This document shows positions 58,854-64,000 of a stretch of 64,000 nucleotides of DNA, piece by piece. Under the pieces are notes generated by a model that ran no database searches, was not told the DNA's origin, and saw only the letters and a list, made by a program, of their open reading frames with translations. This DNA comes from Thermoplasmata archaeon (GTDB lineage Archaea > Thermoplasmatota > Thermoplasmata > Lutacidiplasmatales > UBA184). Within the stretch, counting starts at the first letter, position 1. Each line of letters starts with the position of its first letter. Made by a program: the position numbers and the translations under genes. Location of the stretch: assembly GCA_022750155.1 (NCBI GenBank), contig JAKIWG010000006.1, forward strand, positions 34,008 through 98,007, in the 5' to 3' direction.

Positions 58854-59875
58854 GCGCGGTCCCGACGGCCGGGTGGGTCGTCCCGGAGAGCGAGCTCACC
58901 GACGCCGAGGTCGAGGCGCTCTGGGAGGGGGGCGGCCACTCGACGAGCGTGCTGTCCCAGCGCCTCCGGGCGACCCCGTCGATCTGGGTGGGCGGTGGAT
59001 TGCTCTCGGCGTACATCCTGGTCGGCGTCGCGGCGGTGCTCGCCTACGGGGACTCGCTCACCCAGATGACCCTCAACCCGTTCCTCGGCGAGATGCTCCC
59101 GCCCCCGGGCCCCTCCCACGGCCATCCGTTCGGCGTGATGGGGGGGACGGGCATCGACCTCCTCGACGCGATCCTGCGGGCGACCCCGGTCGACCTCGCC
59201 CTCCTCGGCGGGATCCTGGGCTCGGCCGTCGGGATCGGCGTCGTCCTCGGCGCCTACGCCGGCTACGACGCCGGCATCGCGGACGACCTGGTCACGTTCG
59301 TCGGCGACATCGTCGGGAGCGTGCCGCCGTTCTTCCTCGTGCTGGTCCTCTTCCTCGGAGTGCAGCAGCTCGTCCCCCCGGACCAGGGGGTGACGGTGTT
59401 CGGGTGCCTGTTCGCGATCGTGCTCTGGCCCTACTACGCGCGTCCGGTGCGGGCCCGCGCCCAGCAGGTCTCCCACGAGGCGTACATTGAGGCCGCCCAG
59501 GCCTCCGGCGCGAGCCGCCCGTGGATGCTCGCCCGGCACGTGATCCCCAACTCGTTCTACCCGGTCCTCGCGCAGATCCCGGTGGACGTCTACAACGTCT
59601 TCTTCGTGCTCACTGTCTTCCCGTTCCTCGGATGTTTCGGGGGCGGCGCAGGGCATTTCTACGCGACGCTGACGCCGCTCCCGTCGACGAGCGTGTACCC
59701 GGAGTGGGGGAACCTGCTCGCGACGGGGGCCTGCGAAGGCTGGAGCTTTCTCGCCCAGCTCGACTGGTGGTGGATGTACACCTTCCCCGCGCTCGCCATC
59801 CTCGGGTTCGGCATCGCCGTCGCGCTCTCGTGCGATGGGGTCGAGAAGGTCCTGCGGGCGGGACGGATCTCCTGA
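58850..59875 (+). CDS. DppC/OppC-type ABC transporter permease
   Basis: The 341-aa permease (GTG 58850, overlapping the upstream stop) has an N-terminal cytoplasmic segment. TM1 is WVGGGLLSAYILVGVAAVLAY, and a binding-protein-dependent transport core follows with the EAA loop EAYIEAAQASGASRPWMLARHVIPNSFYPVLAQI. Additional helices include FFLVLVLFLGVQQLV and FPALAILGFGIAVAL. It pairs with the DppB half encoded upstream to form the translocation pore for peptides or related solutes. No substrate-binding protein or ATPase gene (DppA, DppD, DppF) is in the window, so those must be elsewhere. Confidence 0.88.
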   Translation: MSAVPTAGWVVPESELTDAEVEALWEGGGHSTSVLSQRLRATPSIWVGGGLLSAYILVGVAAVLAYGDSLTQMTLNPFLGEMLPPPGPSHGHPFGVMGGTGIDLLDAILRATPVDLALLGGILGSAVGIGVVLGAYAGYDAGIADDLVTFVGDIVGSVPPFFLVLVLFLGVQQLVPPDQGVTVFGCLFAIVLWPYYARPVRARAQQVSHEAYIEAAQASGASRPWMLARHVIPNSFYPVLAQIPVDVYNVFFVLTVFPFLGCFGGGAGHFYATLTPLPSTSVYPEWGNLLATGACEGWSFLAQLDWWWMYTFPALAILGFGIAVALSCDGVEKVLRAGRIS

Positions 59876-59920
59876 TCCGCCGCGGCGTTCGGGCTCCCGC
59901 GTGCGCCGTCGAGGGCGGGC

Positions 59921-62245
59921 CTACCGGATGTGGTCCAGCGAGAACGAGCCCAGGCTGAACGCCTTCTTCGTGAACGTGTAGCCGATCCACGCCCTCGACT
60001 GGGTCTCCCCGATCCCTCGGACGGAGAGGAACGTCTTCAGCTGGTCGACCTTGAGGTTGATCGACCCGTCCATCATGTGCTCGAGCGTCTGCAGGTCGGA
60101 CTCGGTGTGCATGCCGGTCTCGAGCAGGTAGTAGCTCGCCGCGCCCTCCATCTTGCGGCGTCCGGAGAACGGCTGGAGGAACCGGAACGTGGAGGTCGTG
60201 TCGAGGTACGCCGTCACCGTGGAGACCGACTCGAAGGCGAGCCGGTAGCCGGCCCCGTGCTCCTTGAGCTCCCCGCTGAAGCCGTTGACGGCCTGGGTCA
60301 CCTGCTCGAGGACGCCCTTGTCCGTCGAGGTGAGCAGCCGGACGCCGGATTCGGCCTGGGTCACGCCGAGGCTGCGGGAGTACAGGTCGACGTATCGGAC
60401 CATCCCCTTGCGCTCGAAGTCGGGGTACGCCGGGAGGATCTGGGTCATCTCGTCGCGGATCTGGGTGTAGGTCTTGTCCGTGACCACCCAGATCAGCGGG
60501 ATGCCGGTCTTCAACCCCTCGGCCATGAACAGCCTCGCCAGGACCTCCTTGCCGGAGTGGGACGGGCCATTGACCAGCAGCTGGGCGCCGAGGGGGAATC
60601 CGCCGAACATGAGGTCGTCCAGACGCCGCACCCCGCTCCTCGCCTTGCGTTCGGCGACGTCGGCGGCGGCGGCACTGTGGAGCATCTCGGCCTCGCTCTG
60701 GGCGGCGGCCTTTCGCTGCGCGACCTCGAACTCCTGGGTCTTCTGGCTCAGGAACGACTCGCGCGCCTTGAGCTGGTCCTCCTTCTGGGCGAGCTCGGTG
60801 CGGAGTTCCTCGAGCCTTCGTTCGACCTCGGGGGAGACGCCGGACAGCGGCTGTCCTTCGGACTTCGCCGATTCGATGCGCCGCGCCTCGATCTCGAGCG
60901 CCTGCTTCGTCGTGAGCAGCTGCTGCTCCCACTGCGAGAGCTCCTTCTCCTTGTAGGCGACCGGGGCCCGCTTGCGCTCGAGCTCCTCGGTGGAGATGCG
61001 GATCTCCTCGAACCGGGAGCGGAGCTCGTTCTCCCGCAGGGTCAACTCCTTCTCGCGCATCTCGGCGAGCTGCAATCGCCCCTCGAGCTCCTTGGAGAGG
61101 CCGCCGCGGTCCTGCGCGTGCGACTCCTCGCGCTGCTGGAGCGCCTGGGCCTCGCTCTTCGTGTTCCTCAGGTCGGATTCGAGGCCCACGACGCGTCGCC
61201 TCAGCTCGGTCTCGCGCTCGATGTAGCCGCGCTCGCGCGCGGAGAAATCCTCACGGAGCTTCCGTTCGATCTCGCGGACCGCCGACTCCGGCAGGCTCGC
61301 CGCGGAGCCGGACGCCGGGGTCCCGCCGGTCTCGCCCTCGGAGGGTCCGGCCGAGGGGTCCCCCAATCGGATCCCCGCGGCGAGGAGCTTGAGCTTGAGC
61401 TCGGCGATCTCGGCCTCCTTCTCCTGGACGGCCTGCTCGCGGACCTTCGCCTCGCGGCTCCGGACGTACTTGATGACGGCGATCGAGCCCCGCTTCACGT
61501 GCTCGAGCTCGTCGTCGAGCTGCTTGCGGCGCGCGCGCTCGTCGAACAATTGCCGGTTCACCTCCTGGACCTCCTGGAGCAGGGTCTGGGGGTCGAACTG
61601 GTCGCTCTTGACCCGGTCGAGCAGGTCGGTGAGCCATCGTACCACCGTCTCTTCCCGGTCCCGCACGCTCGAGGGGAGCGCCGATCCGGGGGAGGCCGAT
61701 TCGGGGGAGGGTGCGGGCGTGACGGGGACCGGGATCGCCTCCGGTTCCGGGGGCGCGCCCAGGCTCGGGGTCGAGGGGGGGATCGGGTGCGCCGTCTCCG
61801 AAGCCTGGATCCAGGTCTCGAGCGCCTTGTCGTCCCCCCCGACCCACTTTCGGAGGACCTCGGCGGACTCCTTGCCCGGCGCGACCACGCGCCGGCGTCG
61901 GGGCCGCTCAGTGCGACGCGCCGAGACCATCCAGCGCTCGACGATCTTCTCCCCCTCGGCCGACGTCGGGTGGGTCGCGGACGGATGGTCGCCGGGCATC
62001 TCCGGTGGCACCGCATTGCGGGCCTCCGAATTCGTCCGGATCCGCTCGATCTCCGGTGCTTCGAGCCCGAGGTCCCGCAGCGCCGCCTCCGATAGCATGC
62101 GGATCGACTCCGGGGTGGAGTAGCCCCCGTGGATCAGGATCTGGGCCGACGGAGCGCCGATCCCGAATTGGCGGGCGATCTCATCGACCGCCTCGTCGCG
62201 GGGGCCGCGCGCCGCATCTAGGGCCGCATCGGCCGGCTCGCTCAT
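59921..62245 (-). CDS. HhH, coiled-coil and KaiC/RecA-like domain protein
   Basis: The 774-aa protein has an N-terminal helix-hairpin-helix/SAM-like segment (IARQFGIGAPSAQILIHGGYSTPESIRMLSE, residues about 24-70) and a proline-rich linker. A coiled coil of about 330 residues (for example QLAEMREKELTLRENELRSR) follows. The C-terminal RecA/KaiC-like domain starts LDDLMFGGFPLGAQLLVNGPSHSGKEVLARLFMAEGL. The P-loop GPSHSGKE keeps the lysine but has Glu where Ser/Thr is usual. Later strands (GVRLLTSTDKGVLEQVTQAVN and LAFESVSTVTAYLD) are KaiC-like. Such proteins occur in Thermoplasmatota near chromosome or cell-surface genes, and the role is unknown. It overlaps the HExxH gene by 4 nt. Confidence 0.75.
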   Translation of the reverse strand: MSEPADAALDAARGPRDEAVDEIARQFGIGAPSAQILIHGGYSTPESIRMLSEAALRDLGLEAPEIERIRTNSEARNAVPPEMPGDHPSATHPTSAEGEKIVERWMVSARRTERPRRRRVVAPGKESAEVLRKWVGGDDKALETWIQASETAHPIPPSTPSLGAPPEPEAIPVPVTPAPSPESASPGSALPSSVRDREETVVRWLTDLLDRVKSDQFDPQTLLQEVQEVNRQLFDERARRKQLDDELEHVKRGSIAVIKYVRSREAKVREQAVQEKEAEIAELKLKLLAAGIRLGDPSAGPSEGETGGTPASGSAASLPESAVREIERKLREDFSARERGYIERETELRRRVVGLESDLRNTKSEAQALQQREESHAQDRGGLSKELEGRLQLAEMREKELTLRENELRSRFEEIRISTEELERKRAPVAYKEKELSQWEQQLLTTKQALEIEARRIESAKSEGQPLSGVSPEVERRLEELRTELAQKEDQLKARESFLSQKTQEFEVAQRKAAAQSEAEMLHSAAAADVAERKARSGVRRLDDLMFGGFPLGAQLLVNGPSHSGKEVLARLFMAEGLKTGIPLIWVVTDKTYTQIRDEMTQILPAYPDFERKGMVRYVDLYSRSLGVTQAESGVRLLTSTDKGVLEQVTQAVNGFSGELKEHGAGYRLAFESVSTVTAYLDTTSTFRFLQPFSGRRKMEGAASYYLLETGMHTESDLQTLEHMMDGSINLKVDQLKTFLSVRGIGETQSRAWIGYTFTKKAFSLGSFSLDHIR

Positions 62246-62841
62246 CGATGGTAACGACCCGGATTAGCGTCCAGAGGGGACTTAAATGGTGTGGACCGAG
62301 GGGGCGAGACCTCCGGGGAGCCCCGGCGGGGCGCGGACGCCACCTCCGCCCCGAACCGTTCCTCCCACTGCTTGAGGTAGGTGCGGGTCCCCCGCGAGCG
62401 GGCGACCGTGGCCTCGACGGCGAGGCGCTCGGCGACCGGCGCCCACCGGGGCCAATCCGAGCGCGCCGACGCGGGGACGGAAAGGTACGATGGGGGCCCT
62501 ACGAACCGGGTGCCGAACCGCGCGAGCACGAACAGGTCGACGGCCCGCTCCCCCTGCGGCAGGATCCGGTCCGGCCACTGCAGAAGGTGCGTCAGCTCGT
62601 GGGCGACCGTCGCCTCGAAGGAGGGGGTGCCGAGCCCCCGGGGGCTCAGCAGGATGCTCGGCGTGGCCCGGGCCGGATAGGCGAGCCCGGCGAGCCGTCG
62701 GCGCGGGTCGAGGAGGTCGACGCGGATCTCGCGCCCGTCCAGCTCGGGGAACGCGGCGCCGACCCGCTCGACCGAATCGAGGAGCGTGCGAGCCCGCGGG
62801 TATCGGAGGAGGCGCCGGGAAGGCCGGAAGTGCGGGGTCAA
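62242..62841 (-). CDS. Putative HExxH zinc metalloprotease
   Basis: The 199-aa soluble protein has the zincin motif in SFEATVAHELTHLLQWPDRILPQGERAVDLFVLARF (HELTH, with a downstream acidic residue as possible third ligand). The N-terminal part includes GREIRVDLLDPRRRLAGLAYPARATPSILLSPRGLG, which looks like the strand preceding the helix in small metalloproteases. No signal peptide is seen. The C-terminal 40 residues are Ser/Pro/Arg-rich. Stop and start overlap the coiled-coil protein gene, so the two are probably translated together. Confidence 0.68.
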   Translation of the reverse strand: MTPHFRPSRRLLRYPRARTLLDSVERVGAAFPELDGREIRVDLLDPRRRLAGLAYPARATPSILLSPRGLGTPSFEATVAHELTHLLQWPDRILPQGERAVDLFVLARFGTRFVGPPSYLSVPASARSDWPRWAPVAERLAVEATVARSRGTRTYLKQWEERFGAEVASAPRRGSPEVSPPRSTPFKSPLDANPGRYHR

Positions 62842-62860
62842 CGCCGTTCGACCGCGCCCG

Positions 62861-62870
62861 TCTAAATAGC
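62861..62870 (+). promoter_or_regulatory. TATA-like element of tyrS
   Basis: TCTAAATAGC is centred 26 nt before the ATG at 62892, indicating a leaderless tyrS mRNA. Confidence 0.65.
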
Positions 62871-62891
62871 GGGGCGGTTCCTTCGGCGGTC

Positions 62892-63926
62892 ATGGACCTC
62901 GAGGAACGCGTCGCCCGGGTGAGCCGGCACGCGGTCGAGACGGTCACCGTCGAGGAGCTCCGGGCCCTCTTCGAGCGGGAGTCCCGTCCGAAGGCGTACA
63001 TCGGGTTCGAACCCTCCGGCCGCCTCACGATCGGCCATCTGGTCACCGCGCGCAAGATGCGCGACCTGCAGGAGGCCGGGTGCGACCTGACGGTGTTCCT
63101 CGCCGACTGGCACGCCTGGATCAACGACAAGCTCGGCGGCTCCCTCGAGCGGATCGAGGCCGCCGGCCGGTACATGGAATCGGTCTTCGGGGCGCTCGGC
63201 GTCGACCCGGCCAAGGCAAGCTACCGATGGGCGCACGAGCTCACGGGATCGCGGGAGTACTGGTCGAGGGTGGTGCGCGTCGCGAAGGCGACCAGCCTCG
63301 CCCGCACCAAGCGGGCGATGACGATCCTGGGCCGGACGGAGGAGGAGGGTCAGCTCGACACGGCGAAACTGTTCTACCCGGCGATGCAGGCCTCCGACAT
63401 CTTCGAGCTCCCCGTCTCGCTGGCCTACGCCGGGATCGACCAGCGGCGCGCCCACATCCTTGCCCGCGAGGTCGCGCACCAGTACGGCTGGCCCGTTCCG
63501 GTCGCAGTGCACACCCCGCTCATCTCCTCGCTGAAGGGCGGGGGCCGGATGGACCCCGCCTCCATGGGCGTCGAGCGAAAGATGTCGAAATCCGACCCGA
63601 CCGGCGCGATCACGATCCCGTCCACTCCCGAGGAGATCCGAGAACGGGTGGCCGGCGCGTTCTGTCCGGCGAAGGAGGTCGACGGGAACCCGATCGTGGA
63701 GATCGCGCGCTCCATCGTATTCCCCTGGGAAGGTCGGCTCGAGATCTCGCGCGCCGAGAAGCACGGGGGCCCGCTCGCCTTCGAGGCCGAGCCCGAGTTC
63801 ACGGCGGCGTGGACCGAGGGGAAGCTCCACCCCCAGGACCTGAAAGGGGCGGTCGCCGCGTCCCTCGCCCGGATCCTCGCGCCGGCGCACGAGCACCTGG
63901 CCCAGCACCCGACCTCGCTCCCGTGA
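62892..63926 (+). CDS. tyrS: Tyrosyl-tRNA synthetase, archaeal type
   Basis: The 344-aa class I synthetase attaches tyrosine to tRNA-Tyr. PKAYIGFEPSGRLTIGHLVTARKMRDL carries the HIGH-equivalent (TIGHL), and FLADWHAWINDKLGG, YPAMQASDIFELPVSLAYAGIDQRRAHILAREVA and VERKMSKSDPTGAITI (KMSKS) follow. Length and motifs match archaeal/eukaryotic TyrRS, which lack the bacterial S4 domain. The start ATG 62892 has a TATA-like element 26 nt upstream. The track start (62490) is read-through in antisense of the metalloprotease gene. Confidence 0.96.
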   Translation: MDLEERVARVSRHAVETVTVEELRALFERESRPKAYIGFEPSGRLTIGHLVTARKMRDLQEAGCDLTVFLADWHAWINDKLGGSLERIEAAGRYMESVFGALGVDPAKASYRWAHELTGSREYWSRVVRVAKATSLARTKRAMTILGRTEEEGQLDTAKLFYPAMQASDIFELPVSLAYAGIDQRRAHILAREVAHQYGWPVPVAVHTPLISSLKGGGRMDPASMGVERKMSKSDPTGAITIPSTPEEIRERVAGAFCPAKEVDGNPIVEIARSIVFPWEGRLEISRAEKHGGPLAFEAEPEFTAAWTEGKLHPQDLKGAVAASLARILAPAHEHLAQHPTSLP

Positions 63927-63937
63927 GGGATCGACGT

Positions 63938-63968
63938 TGCGGGCGGGCTTTGCCCGAGAAGCCCAAAT
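63938..63968 (+). terminator. Possible terminator/hairpin after tyrS
   Basis: CGGGCGGGCTTTGCCCG with a second GGGC pairing (AGAAGCCC) forms a GC-rich hairpin just after the tyrS stop at 63926. The T-runs further right (63976-63993) could be the actual termination signal. The window ends here, so the next gene is not visible. Confidence 0.4.
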
Positions 63969-64000
63969 GAGGTAGTTTTCAGGCAGGAGTTTTCGGGCAC

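Noticed and set aside
59930-62095. 721-aa ORF on the plus strand
   Set aside because: It is antisense to the coiled-coil/KaiC-like gene. Its Leu/Gly/Arg-rich sequence mirrors the repetitive coiled coil and has no domain.
63974-63995. Repeat AGTTTTC twice, 15 nt apart, at the window end
   Set aside because: Two short copies only. Too few for a CRISPR array and more likely part of a T-rich terminator.
1-64000. CRISPR arrays, insertion sequences, integrases, rRNA operons, origins
   Set aside because: I looked for direct-repeat arrays, transposase motifs, terminal inverted repeats, rRNA landmarks and ORB-like repeats and saw none. The AAA ATPase at 7285-8370 is not accompanied by origin repeats.

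Overview
The window is best read as chromosome of a high-GC archaeon of the Thermoplasmatota (Thermoplasmata-like). The signs are archaeal-type tyrosyl-tRNA synthetase, an Alu-domain-bearing 7S SRP RNA, a FlaI/TadA-type pilus ATPase with class III (pilin-like) signal peptides, AbrB-PhoU fusion proteins, HcnAB/proline-dehydrogenase-like flavoproteins, many large surface proteins with PKD/Ig, beta-helix, Kelch or PQQ domains, and very frequent leaderless gene starts. A TATA-like element lies about 25-32 nt before the start codon in at least a dozen cases. There are no rRNA genes, CRISPR arrays, insertion sequences or obvious prophage. The long antisense ORFs in the track are shadows caused by high GC.

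Layout. 1-6 kb: partial secreted beta-propeller (minus), DUF2461 protein, NTF2-like remnant, zinc-ribbon membrane protein and a 937-aa NosD-type beta-helix surface protein. 6-16 kb: AbrB-PhoU regulator, then a pilus-type assembly locus. It holds an AAA ATPase, a RecA/KaiC-like ATPase with degenerate Walker A, a pilin-like protein, two TadB/TadC-type membrane platform proteins, a FlaI/TadA ATPase, and a PstS-like phosphate-binding protein that carries a pilin-type N-terminus. 16-21 kb: two paralogue-like secreted proteins and a two-gene PKD operon, one member of which ends in a cytoplasmic winged helix. 20.7-31 kb: truA, amidohydrolase, glutamine synthetase divergent from an Lrp regulator, an LsrF-type aldolase/thiolase, tRNA-Leu(CAG), phosphoesterase, HExxE protein and crotonase. 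31-38 kb: Kelch surface protein, thioredoxin-like protein, a Fur C-terminal-domain-only protein, iron-containing alcohol dehydrogenase, a CarboxypepD_reg-type surface protein and a second AbrB-PhoU. 38-45 kb: two-gene flavoprotein complex, degenerate glycerate-kinase-like protein, MFS permease, protein with an internal duplication and an HxlR regulator. 45-50 kb: HerA/VirD4-type ATPase with C-terminal extensions, thpR and an AlkA-type glycosylase. 50-64 kb: giant ectodomain/TM/winged-helix protein, glyA, thioesterase, SRP RNA, a PQQ-propeller/DppB permease fusion plus DppC, a HhH/coiled-coil/KaiC-like protein, a HExxH protein and tyrS.

How the genes fit together. Three themes recur. The first is phosphate: two PhoU-type regulators, a pilin-anchored PstS and a phosphoesterase, but no PstCAB in view. 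The second is cell-surface sensing: extracellular PKD/Ig proteins crossing the membrane into winged helices. The third is surface assembly and transport with unusual fusions: a TadC-type protein with an Ig-like ectodomain, and a beta-propeller fused to a dipeptide-type ABC permease. The most novel-looking items are the propeller-permease fusion, the pilin-PstS fusion beside the pilus genes, and the membrane-tethered winged-helix proteins. All functions are read from sequence alone without database searches.
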